A stretch of DNA of 64,000 nt from Osedax fenrisi (Eukaryota > Annelida > Polychaeta > Sabellida > Siboglinidae): positions 91,785,421 through 91,849,420 of the forward strand of contig OZ025242.1 in assembly GCA_964019155.1 (NCBI GenBank), written 5' to 3'. The notes under the pieces were generated by a model. It saw only the letters and a list, made by a program, of their open reading frames with translations, did not search any database and was not told the origin of the DNA. Positions 22,870 through 35,193 of the stretch are shown piece after piece. Positions within the stretch are counted from its first letter, which is position 1; each line of letters begins with the position of its first letter. The position numbers were made by a program, and so were the translations under genes.

Positions 22870-25800
22870 CATAATAAATATATTATTTATTAAAAATAAT
22901 AATATGTTAAAATCAGTAGATTTAATTTATTTTAACTAATTATAATAATTAGCTTTATATTTTAGATTATAATTTCAATATCATATTTACAGTTAAAATT
23001 ATAGTCAATAAAACAAAATCATTTTCTTACTGTGATTTTTTGAAATTTGATCTAAACTATTATAATCATAAATCACATATATGTAAAAATGTATCTACAA
23101 ATATGATATTTTTTATAAATTAATTTATATCTTTGAAGCTTCATAACTTTTGAACTTTAGAATACTTACACGACACTTTCAGTATTAATTTATGATAAAT
23201 GTATATCCAGATATAATAAAACAATAAATATATAATACCTAATTACATATTTTTATAAAATTTCTGGAATTATTATTATTTTAAAATAATTAGTAATTTA
23301 GTAATTACTAAAAAGTAATTCTTTGACCCCATTCTTATGGTGTTATTATTATTATCATTTCATCTAAATTGTTTATTATGTGTATAGTTCTAAATAAAAT
23401 CTACAATATACCTACAAATTTAGTTATTATTTTATGAATTTCAAAAGTTATCATACTTGTTGTCAAATATAAATCTCCTAATTTTACCATGTAAATAGTA
23501 CATATGTATTACCAGTGTTACAATGTTACAGATTTAAGATTTGTTCAGATTCAACATTCACCTATCAATATTATCATAGCTCATATATTTTAAATTCATA
23601 TTTACTCCATTATAATAGCATATAATAATATTGTATATAAATAATTCATAAATAATTATGAGTTTAAGTTTATTTTGAAATTTGGCAAAATAAAATGCAA
23701 CTTAAATAATAAATCGTAATAATTATTAGAAAAACTTGAAAAACAACCAATGAAGAGATAGCAAAAAGCGGATGTCCTTTCCTTGGTAATACTTATTATT
23801 TACTTTTTAATTTGATTACATTTTTTTTTTAAATTATTAATTTATTATGAATTTTGAATTTAAATAATTTATTATATTTACATGTAATATTATTCACTCT
23901 ATTGAATTAATATAAATACTTAGAATGTAAATACATTAATAATCGTTTATTTCAGTATTAATAATAAATTAATTATGTCATTTATAATAAACAAATTTGT
24001 AATTTATTGAAAATAAATATACATCACAAAAAAAATAATTCTAGTATATCATTTGAAAATATATTTTCAATTTACAACATTTAAATATAATGATAATATT
24101 TAACTAAATTATGTGATTTTTATAATATTCAATATGCTATTATAATGCTGTCGAAATGAATTTAAAATATGTGAGCGATAATAAGAATAGGTCAAAGTTA
24201 AATCGGTAACACATCTCAATACAGTAACATTTCAATACGACACCAACCCTTACTTATACATGGATTAGATATAATATTAGTAATAGTTTATCTATTATTT
24301 ATAAACTTGTAAAGTATGCACTACTACTAATACTGCTACTGCTACTATTAGTATTAGTATTAATATAGTAATAGTAATAGTATACTATCACTATTACTAG
24401 TACTATTTTAATAGTATACTATTACTATTACTAATACTACCATTAATAATATAACCACTACAGTAGAGAATACCAATATCACTAATATCATAACTATCAC
24501 TAATATCATAAGTTATAGTAATAGTTATGATTCATAACTATTACTACCAATATCACTAATAATACTACTATTACTAATATCTTATACTATTACTACCACT
24601 ACAACCACCACTTCACTACTCTTATAAATCATATATAATCGTGAGCGATGGGATTAATATAGGCCTATAAATGCAATGATAGTTTTCACCGATCGTGGTT
24701 TAAATCCTCCTTCTGGAAAATTTTATTTAATTAAACTACTGATCCCCTTTTAATATATATATAAAGAACCTATAGGTACTTCATTAATAATGTTATTAAT
24801 GGTTCTTAGAATAACCCATATAATTAAAAATGTGTATCTGGAGAACTTCTAATATTTGAATAACATAAAAGTATACCTCAATAATTTAATTAATATATAT
24901 TCTTTTTATCAGATATTGTGTGAAAAATAATCAAGAATAATGAATGAAATTAGAATTATGAATTGTCAGGAAGAAGATATTGGTTAGTGAAATTAGATAC
25001 AATTATAAATTACTAATTATAATAATAATAAATAAATATTATGTGTTATAAAAAATTAAATGAATTTGTAAATTCCAAATTTTATAAATAATATCTTAAC
25101 CGTAAAAGGAGAATTGCGTTTAAATTAAATGTTATAGAGCATAATATAATATTTTATAAGAGTAAAATAGTAATACAACATTTATATTTTAAATTATCTT
25201 TCTTTAATTGATATGTGATATCATATGATACAGTATTCATACCAAATATAACATAAATAAATTTAAACAATTTGATTTTTATTTAGCTTAATCGTAAATC
25301 TTTAAGTTAAAAAAAATATATTAGATAGGCTATGTAGATTTCATAATGCATATATTTATTTGATCATAACACTTTCAAAAAATACTTTTTATATAATTTT
25401 TAGACTGTTATCATGGATTATTATTATAACAAATACCAAATACCCTATTATAAAATTCATAGACTTACTTTTTTTTAGATTTACTTTTATTATTTACTGT
25501 ATGTTATGGTACCTTATATAGGAGTCACAGTATTCATATGCTGTATGCTGTAATTCTCAGGATATTACTTTAATTTTTATTTTGTTGTAATACTTATTCA
25601 CAGCCTTCAATAAAATATCATAGTATGATTGTATTTATCGTTATTAGATAAATGCTATATTGTTATATGTGTATCTAGTACGAATGTAAATGAATCAAAT
25701 TTATTTAATATCCCTTAATAAAATGTTGGTTGGTATTTCAGTAGACGTCGAATTAACATGAGATAACGATGAGATAGGAACATTTTTATCAGTTAACTTG

Positions 25801-25870
25801 CCCCATAAATAGCATTATAATTAATATTTAATAACTTTCTATATTATTACTCTCGACTATTAAATCAATT
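22870..25870. other. AT-rich stretch with an ACT-type microsatellite
   Basis: A degenerate ACT/ATTACT array covers about 24310-24625. At about 24640-24735 a short tRNA-like relic has GTGGTTTAAATCCTCC, a B-box-like motif. No gene is visible. Confidence 0.5.
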
Positions 25871-25888
25871 AATATTTGTTCAATTTAG

Positions 25889-26436
25889 ACCGAGTTCACT
25901 GTACTCTGTGCGCCGCCGTATTCGAATCAGAAGAATCTATGCTGTTACATCGAAGTACCGAACATAGGAAGGAAGAAATTGACGATACGCGCGTATTTGT
26001 TTGTAATTATTGTACGTACATGTGTAAGCTGCGTTCTTCCATGAAAACGCATTACGATCACAATCACGAGGATGAGTTTATCAACGACGTGAATATACAT
26101 AAATGTGAGGTGTGCTCGTACAGTAGTGATAGATTATATTGTTTAAATGTACACAAGCGAGTGCACGACACTGAGAATCCTTTCAAATGTGACACCTGCC
26201 CGTATAGTTCTAGTCTTTCGGCGAATCTTAAAGTACACAAACGAATACATACAGGTGAGAAGCCATACAAATGTGACACGTGTACATATAGTTCTGCTCA
26301 GTCATCGTATCTTAAACAACACAAACGCAGACATATGAGTGAGAAACCTTACAAATGTGACACATGTGCATATAGTTCTGCTCAGTCATATTATCTTAAA
26401 CTACACAAACGCAAACATATGAGTAAGAAACCTTAA
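25889..26436 (+). CDS. C2H2 zinc-finger protein, terminal exon, six fingers
   Basis: The frame encodes six consecutive C2H2 fingers and then TAA. The first two are irregular (HCTLC...H-x4-H; FVCNYCTY...H-x4-H) and the last four are regular, with YSS before the helix (KCEVCSYSS, KCDTCPYSS, KCDTCTYSS, KCDTCAYSS) and linkers TGEKPY, TENPF and MSEKPY. Tandem fingers of this type bind DNA and act in the nucleus as transcription regulators; the target cannot be read. There is no ATG before the first finger: the frame opens from an acceptor-like TTCAATTTAG ending at 25888, so upstream exon(s) are expected but not found. The first internal ATG is at 25939. Fingers 5 and 6 are nearly identical, a recent internal duplication. 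Balanced codon use and an intact frame suggest a functional gene. Confidence 0.75.
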
Positions 26437-26439
26437 AAA

Positions 26440-26820
26440 TGTAATACATGTATTATTGTACAATATTAATTAGACTTTAAGAGGATATCTCCATGGAAAA
26501 ATTCGTTAAAATCGGAAGACAAAAATTAACAAATTTTATTATTTACTATTGATTGTTGATATATTATTTAGTAACTGTGATAACGTTATCTATGAAATAG
26601 GTTTAGAAATAGCATACAAATCATTTTTTATAGCTTGATATTTTAAAATAAATTATTTATTCTGAATTCTACATCTTTACTAATATAAATGATTATATAA
26701 TGTTTTATATATAATATAATCACTTTTAAATATACATTCCTAACTATTATAAATTGTTATATATAACGTTATATAATGGATATATTTGACATTTATTTGA
26801 TTTATACATTCATATATATA
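26440..26820. other. AT-rich 3' flank of the zinc-finger exon
   Basis: No further coding text; possible 3' UTR. Candidate ATTAAA-type signals are too common here to single one out. Confidence 0.4.
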
Positions 26821-26925
26821 GGGGTGTCGGAAGGGGGGCGGGAGTATCGAACCCCCCATTTAAAAATATGGTGAGGGCTATGTATGTTTTGCCCCCCCCC
26901 CTCCATAAGATATGTTATAATAAAT

Positions 26926-26960
<35 letters not shown>

Positions 26961-27050
26961 TCTAGTATATTGTCTTTGATAATATACATTTTATTAAAGA
27001 ATTTTACCAAAAATATGAGGGGGGCTAACTATTTGTTGCCCCAAGAAATA
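26820..27050. repeat. G/C-run element with direct repeats
   Basis: GGGGTGTCGGAAGGGGGGCG opens the block. AAAAATATGGTGAGGGCTA then TTTTGCCCCCCCCCC (about 26864-26902) recurs as AAAAATATGAGGGGGGCTAA then TTGTTGCCCC (about 27011-27045), on either side of an AT microsatellite. Class unknown. Confidence 0.4.
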
Positions 27051-27069
27051 TGATAATATTTATGAGAGA

Positions 27070-27850
27070 TACTTGTTATCTGGCGATATGCAGAATGAAA
27101 TTATTCAACTATATAAAACTGAATTATTAAATATGTTATTGAAAGATAGTAATGGGACTTTCTCAATTCAATGTGATTGAATTCAAGATATACCCGGAAG
27201 TTAGCAGGACATTTTGGAGGTTCGTTATTTGATATAACAACTAGAAATTAAAGAAATATGTATAGGAATATGCAATATGATTGAGGCTACAACTTGGGAA
27301 AATATATCAAATTTAATTTTATCTGAACTTGAACATCTTAACTTGCCTATTTCTAAATTAAGAGGACATTCATATGACGGTGCAGCTAATATGTCTAGTA
27401 AATGTAATGGTGTAAAGACTATAATAGTGACTAGGCAGCCATTAGATTTGCATACACATTGTGTAGCTCATCGCACAAACATAATAGCATATTCATTAGA
27501 TAACAATATAAATATAAGAAAAGCTTTGAGAGTGGTTCATGATTTGGGATAATTATATGAACAAACTATCAAATTCCGGAATGTATACAATACTAATAAT
27601 AACAAAGCAAAGACATTGAAAGCAATATCCCCAACAAGATGGACTGCGAAAAGCTTGTATTAAAACAACACTAGATCAATATAGTGGTATAATCTATGCA
27701 CTAAAAGAATTAGATTATATTACCAATGACCATAAATATATTGCAAATTTATTATTAAAAAATATGAATAAGTCAAATATTTTTTCTATGAATATTTCAA
27801 GTTTGATATTTGAAAGCTTGGATTTACTTACTTACTTAGTACCTTGAACG
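27070..27850 (+). pseudogene. ZMYM1-like hAT transposase relic
   Basis: A 91-codon open piece (27277-27552) contains LNLPISKLRGHSYDGAANMS, CNGVKTII and HTHCVAHRTNIIAYS. These are the DUF4371/RNase H-like region conserved in ZMYM1-type and 52-kDa-repressor-type hAT transposases (family: L.L...K.RGQ.YDGAANM.G...GVQ). Decayed text precedes it (YLLSGDMQNEIIQLYKTELL, FSIQC) and follows it (KFRNVYNTNNN, SPTRWTAKSL), with stops between. The C-terminal dimerisation domain is lost or unreadable, and a LINE relic begins immediately downstream on the other strand. Non-functional. Confidence 0.7.
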
Positions 27851-29600
27851 GTTGATCGTATACCTATAGGGGTAATATGAATCGCTGCAACACAAGTTCT
27901 TATCCATCCGTCACGGCCTCTAGTAGTTGGGTCAGCTCCATTTCTGACCCCGCCCATTCCACTATGTTATTCATCCAGTTTTTTCTGGGTCGTCTTCTTC
28001 TTCTTTCACCAAAAACGCAACCTTGTATCATTGTTTTATTCAGACTATCATGACACATCATGTGGCTAAAATATGGCATCTTTCTACTCTTTACTGTTGA
28101 TAGGAGATGCTTAACTTGACATATGCACTCAACAATTCTTTGGTATACATAATCATTTGTTTTTCTTTCTCTGTAGGTAATCCCCAGGATTCTTCTATAG
28201 GCTTTATGCTCAAATGCGGTAATTCTTCTTTCCAGTCTTTCTGTAAGTGTCCACATTTCGCAGCCATAAAGTAGTATAGACGATATTAGTTATTTATATA
28301 CAGTAGTATTTTAGTATGTAGATATATGTTTCGACTCTTCCATTACTATTAATAGTGATTAAGCTAACTAACACATTGGTTGTTATCACCATTCTTATGT
28401 TTATCTCTGTTTAAATTTGTCCATCTTTCATTAGAGTCGTACCCAAGTATTTGAATTTATCTACTACTTCAAGAGGTTCATAGTTATCGTTATCAATTCA
28501 GCTGTCTCACTATTCTCGAATTCGTTGCCCAATATTTACTTTTCTCGTAGGTGATCTCCATACCATATGTCTCTGAGCACTTACAGAGTTTGTTTGTGAG
28601 TTCTTGCAGTTCTGTGTTTGATCCTGCCATCAGGTCGATGTCATCTGCAAATATTAGGTTACATAGTTCATATCCTCCAATGGTTATGGTGCTGAAATGT
28701 CTTCTAGCGTATATTGCATGATCTTTTCTAGGAAGATGTTAAATAGTGTTGGTGATAAAAGGCATCCTTGTCGTACTTCTACCGACGTATTAAAGAAGGT
28801 CCTTGTTTTGTTGTTAACCTAAACGGCACTGTTTGTTTTTTTATAAAGACTCGATTATTGCAATAATATTTTCATTTATATTGAAGTGTCTCATTACTTT
28901 CCATAATCCTTCGTGCCAGACTTCATGAAATGCTTTTTTGAAGTAAACAAAGTTATGGTATAATTTTCTTCCATGTTCAATATGCTTCTCTGCCATAATT
29001 ATGCAGTTTAATATCTGTTCGATTGTGCTTCTTTTATTTCTTAAACCTTCTTTCTCTTCCGCTAGGATATTTTCTGATATTGGATTGAGTCGATTTAAAA
29101 TAATTCTCAGCATGATCTTGCTTGGGTGTGATATTAGGCTAATAGTTTTATAATTGTTGCCCTTTCTTAGGTCACCTTTCTTTGGTATTGGAATAATTAA
29201 CGATTGTGCCCATGATTAGGGCCATTATTTCTCTTCCCATATTTTCTGGCAATGTAAAGTCATTGTTATTACCATTTGTGAACCGCCGTTTATAATTATC
29301 TCACTTGGGATATTATCTATACCTGTTGATTTTCCTTTTTTTAGACTTCGTATTAGGTTACATGTTCCTACATGTCCCCCTGATTTTAAAATGGGCAAGT
29401 TCTCTTCTACGCATGCACCTCGATTATCATTAAGTATATTTTCATCTGGAATTATTGGATAATTATAAAGTTCTTTGCACTATGATGTCCATCTTTTGAC
29501 TATTTCTGAGTCATCTGTTAAAATATTGCCATTTCTACTTTCCACAAATATACTTTCACAAACTTGTATTGGTTTGCCCATTAAGTTATGTGTCATGTGA
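27845..29600 (-). pseudogene. Non-LTR retrotransposon reverse transcriptase relic
   Basis: Minus strand, N- to C-terminal: decayed text about 29600-29114; a 90-codon piece 29113-28841 with ILNRLNPISENILAEEKEGL, STIEQILNCIIMAEKHIEHG and YFKKAFHEVWHEGLW (the RT block where intact elements have DFKKAFD); the catalytic box IFADDIDLMAG at about 28641-28660 followed by LQELTNKLCKCSETYGMEI; and a 118-codon C-terminal piece 28256-27900 with WTLTERLERRITAFEHKAYR, RRILGITYRERK and RRRRPRKNWM. Elements of this make are common in marine invertebrates. Two Asp of FADD survive, but DFKKAFD reads YFKKAFH and several frameshifts and stops break the frame. The 5' half with any endonuclease is not recognisable. 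Confidence 0.8.
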
Positions 29601-29934
29601 GCGTGTATTTAGTAAGCTACCAACTATACAAATGTGGTTGCGGTCTACTATGCTAGAAAGTTGATTAAATGCATTAGTATTGGCAAATATCCACCAAGAA
29701 ACAATTCATACAATTGAGATGGATATATTTATAAATAAAAATAATTGGAGAAAATCTATATTTATATAATAATAAATTGTGTAATGTTTTATATTTATTT
29801 TCTAATATAATAGATTAGTGAGATTAGAGTATTGTTATAAAAATTAAATATTATAAATTGATAATAACATAGATCAAAGAGGTATCCTATATTAATAAGA
29901 TATTAATTAGTTATTATATTAATAAATAATAGGA

Positions 29935-30812
29935 TATGGGGAAGTAACCGAATACGGACACTCTCTGTATCTCAGAAATCATACATCATACAAAAAAATG
30001 TTTAATGAATAAAATATTCATAATTATATAAATATATTTAGACTATAGTCAAAAAGGTATTTTTTATTTATTCAAAATATTGCTGATAGGATATCCTATA
30101 TCCAATAAACTAATTTTTTTATTACGTTTTTAAATGTATGAAAAAAAAATGTCAACTTAAAACATCAAGAATATACAAATGTATCGATATAAAATATAAC
30201 ACTATATTATTAAAAAATAAAGAATTCTAAAAATTATATATATAATTTCTATATTATTATATTTGTTATCAAATATTCATTAAGTTATAAGCATATATCT
30301 AGCTGTCATGTAAGTCCCTAATACGGACACTCTAGGTGTCTTAATACTGACACCCTATAAACAATCAGCGCGCAGGAATCATTTATTATTATTTATATAC
30401 TTAAATTGAATAATTAAAAAATAATAATATAAATAAATTATTAACTAATTAAATTAGTATATTTATTCATAAAATTACTTATAAATAATGTAATTGTAAT
30501 TTGTCTGATTGATTCATCAATAATATATAGTTTATCTAGTGGTATATAAAGTATCCGTATTATAACACACGGTATTCGTATTCGGACATAGGTACCGAAT
30601 ACGGACACCCCCGTTATCTATGGAATTAAAATATTAAATAACATTTTAAAATCACAATAATATCTATAATTATAAAAAATTACAATATATTAATATTATA
30701 TGATTATAATCATATAATATTAATATATTGTAATTTTTGAATAAAAATACAAGTCATAAAATGTTAAGACCATTTATTATTAAAGTATCCGTATTAGGTT
30801 ACTTTCCCCTAT
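29935..30812. mobile_element. Non-autonomous element, GAATACGGACACYC family
   Basis: Left end TATGGGGAAGTAACCGAATA and inverted right end ATAGGGGAAAGTAACCTAAT. Internal motifs AATACGGACACTC (29951, 30320) and CCGAATACGGACACCCCC (30593-30613) echo the ends. No coding frame. Its general layout equals that of 660-1625 and 33951-34910. It contains the palindrome at 30675-30738. Confidence 0.7.
30675..30738. repeat. 64-bp perfect palindrome
   Basis: Arms of 32 bp (AAAAATTACAATATATTAAT inward) meet without spacer between 30706 and 30707. Confidence 0.88.
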
Positions 30813-30814
30813 GT

Positions 30815-31905
30815 TTATATACATTTATTTTATTGTTTAAATTAATTATCTAATAACTAATATTGTAATTAGGAATACTATAGATAATATTTTGTATATT
30901 ATATATATGAGTAACGAAATTTCGAGATTATTATTTTGTATTTTTTAAAACCTTCATCGCATGCGTCACCAATATTGAACCAACATGTATATGTATTAAT
31001 AAAATAGTGTCATGAACATCATATGTTCAACATCATATAGGACAATATTGGCCATGCGAAGCGCCGGTCACTCTACAAAAAAATTAACATAGGAATAGAT
31101 AGGAAAATTAAAAAAAAAAAAACAAAATATGTATATTTTTTCACATTTATAATTAAGCTACAATAATGCATTTTCTAAATATGTGTAACGTGTATAGTTT
31201 CTATGAATGATATAATATTTATAAAAAAAATAATTTTATTTCTAGGATTTGTTTTCAAATTATAGTATTTTCCAGAATTTTTTTTTACCTCACATAATTT
31301 TTTACAGAATCGTTATATTTGATAAATTTATATTATATATAATACAAAAAACAATTCATTAATCACTATTTGAAAACAATAATAACTAACATGGCATTTC
31401 TTTAATTTTGTTAAAAATCATCAATAAATGACCATTTTTTCTATGGATTGATACCTTTACAAATTGTAATATTTTTTTCTACATCATCTTAAGATGTTAT
31501 ATTTTAACGTACAAGTATTATACATTTTTTAAAATAGTTCTTTATAATTTTAATAAATAGTCAAAGTGGCCTACTTTTTTAGAAAATTTGTATATATATA
31601 TAAATTTATTTTATTGTTTAATTTAATTATCTAATAACTAATATTGTAATTAGGGATACTATAGACAATAGTTACTATATATTAATGTTATATATTAGAA
31701 GAATATAGTATTTAAGAAAATTACTCATTATTATATATATACCCATTACAATAAAATACAAATAAAATGTACAAAATTCAAATAAATGTCCTTAAGGATA
31801 ATTGTTTATAAACATATACAATACAATTACATAGGAGCATAGAGCTAGAGAGAAACTTAGAAAGCATATAGCTTTCTCTCTGGCTCTATACATACGATCG
31901 TAAAA
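30815..31905. other. AT-rich, no gene seen
   Basis: TTATTTTATTGTTTAA with TATCTAATAACTAATATTGT occurs twice (about 30826 and 31606). A GC-richer hairpin, AGAGCTAGAGAGAAA pairing with TTTCTCTCTGGCTCT, sits at about 31835-31887. Confidence 0.5.
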
Positions 31906-31907
31906 AT

Positions 31908-32456
31908 TACCATAATACCGACCCCTGTGATTTATAATATCCAATCAAAATATACCGTATTTTACTTTAAAATATGTCGTAAGTTTGTGTATCATTGATT
32001 TAGGATTTATGATTCCAGTGGATTATATAAATACTGATTAATAAATAAATAGTAAATAATAATATACACTCTTTTAATGTAATTACTATAAAGTTTAAAT
32101 TTAATATTACTATTAAAACATAAATTCAATAAAAAATAAATTGTGTGCATGTTATAATTCATTATATTTATGTGTATCTACTATTTTTATTGGATATTAT
32201 AATACTACAATTATGTATACCACGATTATTTTAGGGGTCGGTAATAGGTTAATGGAGTCGGTATTAGGCATATGTATCCAATTACCGAACCCCCTGTTTA
32301 TTCTTGTAAATTTAATTATATCAAAAATTTAAAATAGCTACATTATTCATTGTAATAATATTACCCTAATTACAAAATTTCAAATAAATATATTTAATAT
32401 TGAATAAGTTATTACAAATAATCATTTAGGGGTCGGTAATCGGATACTTTATCCTA
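31908..32456. mobile_element. ACCGACCCC family, copy B (5'-truncated)
   Basis: Matches copy A from its ACCCTAATACCGACCCC block to the right end (GGGGTCGGTAATCGGATACT). The first 400 bp of copy A are missing. Copy 4 of the 7-bp-TSD MITE begins 12 bp beyond its end. Confidence 0.75.
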
Positions 32457-32468
32457 TATACATATTAC

Positions 32469-32922
32469 CAAAGATTTTGCGAAGCAAAGATATAACACTC
32501 CCTATGCATGCAACGTAATTTAGTTATAGCCCCAACCGCTGCTAGCAGTAGTATCGAAATCACTGAAATAGATTTAGGTTCGGCTCTGTTTGCATACAAC
32601 AATGTTTTCATTGCTCTATTGAATTACATGCAATATAAATTAGCTTTTACTCACTAAATATATACTTATAGCATTTAAAACATACATATCATATTTGTTT
32701 GTTATATATTAGTAATGAACACTTAGTTTTCATCATATAAATATTAATTTAAAGCATATTATTTAACATTTTAAAAGTGTATAGTTAAATACGAATTTAC
32801 ATTATAAACAACACATAGTTCCTAAAAGTAACCCGCTATAGGTGGCACCAGGGTATTTTGTATACAAATTCGAATTACACGATTTCGCGTAAGTGTTATA
32901 TCTTTCCTTCGGAAAATCTTTG
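32469..32922 (-). mobile_element. 7-bp-TSD MITE family, copy 4
   Basis: End B left, end A right. Perfect flanking duplication ATATTAC (32462-32468 and 32923-32929). Only a handful of differences from copy 2. Confidence 0.93.
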
Positions 32923-33239
32923 ATATTACTATAATATTTTCAACATAAACTATATAATTTAATAATTAATTTCAATTGAGAGTAATAAATAAGTTCAAAT
33001 CTCGATCGTCATTAATGGTTAGTGTATTTATGTTAACAATTAATTATTAATTAACTTATTAATTAAATAATTCGCTATTTAAATAAAAGAATATTTAGTT
33101 ACATATATCTTATAAGATATAGAATAAAGAATATAATTCGTTTTCATTATGGATTGGACGACGTCCAATGGACGTGTATGTAGATATATATATCTTTGAT
33201 TTATTCAATTTCATGATTATAAATTATTGTGAACGAGAC

Positions 33240-33532
33240 TAACTAGTGTTAGTCTCGTACCTCTACCCAGGTATACCTGAGTAGCTAAGCGTGAAGTAGG
33301 ACGCGAGTTGAAACACTAGCTTCACCCATAAATAGGGCATACAATAATATTTAAGTGATATAATGTTAACTTATACAAGTGTGTATACAAAATTATCGTT
33401 TCTCATTCAAATGAAAGTATGTTGCCTAAACATGAGAACGGATTCTAATTGATACTTGAGCCATTTAGTTATAGTAAATATTCATCTATTTTTCAGGTAG
33501 GGATGAAAGGACCCATCAAAATAATATAACTA
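33240..33532 (+). mobile_element. tRNA-derived SINE, old copy
   Basis: Diverged relative of 20588-20885. The head keeps ATACCTGAGTAGCTAAGCG and GGACGCGAGTTGAAACAC in place of the A and B boxes, and the body keeps CCTAAACATGAGAACGG, GAGCCATTTAGTTATA and GGGATGAAAGGACCCATCAA. Confidence 0.6.
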
Positions 33533-33950
33533 TAGTACATTAACTCTGAATGACCTATAGGTAGTATACTACAGTATAACTATATACTATAGACTATAGA
33601 TAATAAATATATTTAGAACCAATATATAAATGTTGTTTATACCTAAGTACAGTATTTCTAACTATAGTTCCAATCAATATCGCATTACAATTTATAAATC
33701 TTTACACCCACTTATAAGGTATATATATAGGTATAGCTGGGCGAAAAATATATAATAGATACAACTACAATTAACCTATACACTTTTTTCTTATAATAGA
33801 TACTACTACAATTACTTTAAAAAAAATCATAGATCCTAAATACATAGATTAAAAATCCTAAATACAATTACAAATACATAATTTTCTTAGTAGATACATT
33901 TTAGTATGCTATAGATACAAATACATTATAATTATATACAGTGTATATAG

Positions 33951-34910
33951 TAGGGGAGAGCGGGGCAGGTTGACCATAGGGGCAGGTTGAGCCATCTCAA
34001 TTATTTCTGCTATTAATAAATATCTTAATGCAATTTTTAATACATGTATACACAATTATATTTAGCATTAGTATAACAACTCAACAATTATTTATTTTAA
34101 CTAATTAAAATATTATTTAATTATTAATATTTTATGAAAATCTCGTTAGTGGGACAGTAAGTTTAAGTTTGATATTATTATATATTTTGTAATAACATAG
34201 CAGTATTAATGGTATATAAATAAAGTATACTTAATATACTATATATTATAAAATAAATAATTCAAAAATTATCACTTACAAATTAATTATATTACTTTTA
34301 TATATACTAGTGATATGGGGCAGGTTGACCATAGTAAAACGGGGCAGGTTGACCATAGGGTTAATCTGACTTGTGTATCATTAAACAAATGTATTTATTA
34401 ATTTATATAATTTATTAATGACTTATTTAAATAATAATAATAATCTAATTAATTAAATATATAATTGAGTAATTATTTTAAATAATTAAATAATTGGTTT
34501 ATATGCTGGATTAAAACATAGAGAATCTTCTCCTCTCTCCTAATATAACCTATCGCCTTAAAAGTTGCATTAGTTTTGATATTAATCTTGGTGCATATAC
34601 TTGTTAAATAACTAATAAATATAAATATATAACTTTAACTATGTTTATTTGTTAAATATATCTTTAATTTTGCATTTTTTCTACCTGGCTCAACCTGCCC
34701 CAGTAGACGGGGCAGGTTGAGCCAAATTAAAAAAAAATTAAAATGTAATTATATAATTAATTATTTATTATTACACTGATTTATGAATGTTTTTAATTGA
34801 TCATAAACTATATATATCGTATGCACTTTATTTTATTAAAATATATTCATTACATTATAAGATACATGTGTTTTTATAAAAACCGGCTCAACCTGCCCCG
34901 CTCTCCCCTA
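33951..34910. mobile_element. Non-autonomous element, GGGGCAGGTTGACC family
   Basis: Ends TAGGGGAGAGCGGGGCAGGT and inverted TAGGGGAGAGCGGGGCAGGT are identical over 24 bp. The flanking duplication is TATAG (33946-33950 and 34911-34915). GGGGCAGGTTGACCATAG recurs at about 33980, 34318 and 34341, and the inverted CTCAACCTGCCCC at about 34690 and 34886. No coding frame. It lies inside the hAT-like element 33734-36033, so it is younger. Confidence 0.85.
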
Positions 34911-34993
34911 TATAGATATAAATTATATTTATATATATATATATATATATATATTCATCGATGTCGATTTGAAAGTACATATCAAGGAACATT

Positions 34994-35193
34994 AATGGGG
35001 TATCCCACTACAAGTATTTTAACTTTAAAAATATTTTCTATAAAGTTCTTTAAAGTTACTATTTTTCCGGAAAGTTGCCGGAAAATAAGAGGGTAACCCA
35101 ATAAAATTGTAGTTAACTTGCTAGAAAATAACTTTCTAAAAATATTTCAGGACATTATTTCCGGAAATACTGCTAGTGGGATACCTCCTTTAA
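34994..35193. mobile_element. MITE with GGTATCCCACTA ends
   Basis: Left AATGGGGTATCCCACTACAA and inverted right AAAGGAGGTATCCCACTAGC. The interior has AAAGTTACTATTTTTCCGG and internal inverted CCGG motifs. Relative at 14580-14740. Confidence 0.65.

Noticed and set aside
26064..26338. Minus-strand and second-frame plus-strand frames over the zinc-finger exon
   Set aside because: Shadows of the C2H2 coding frame.
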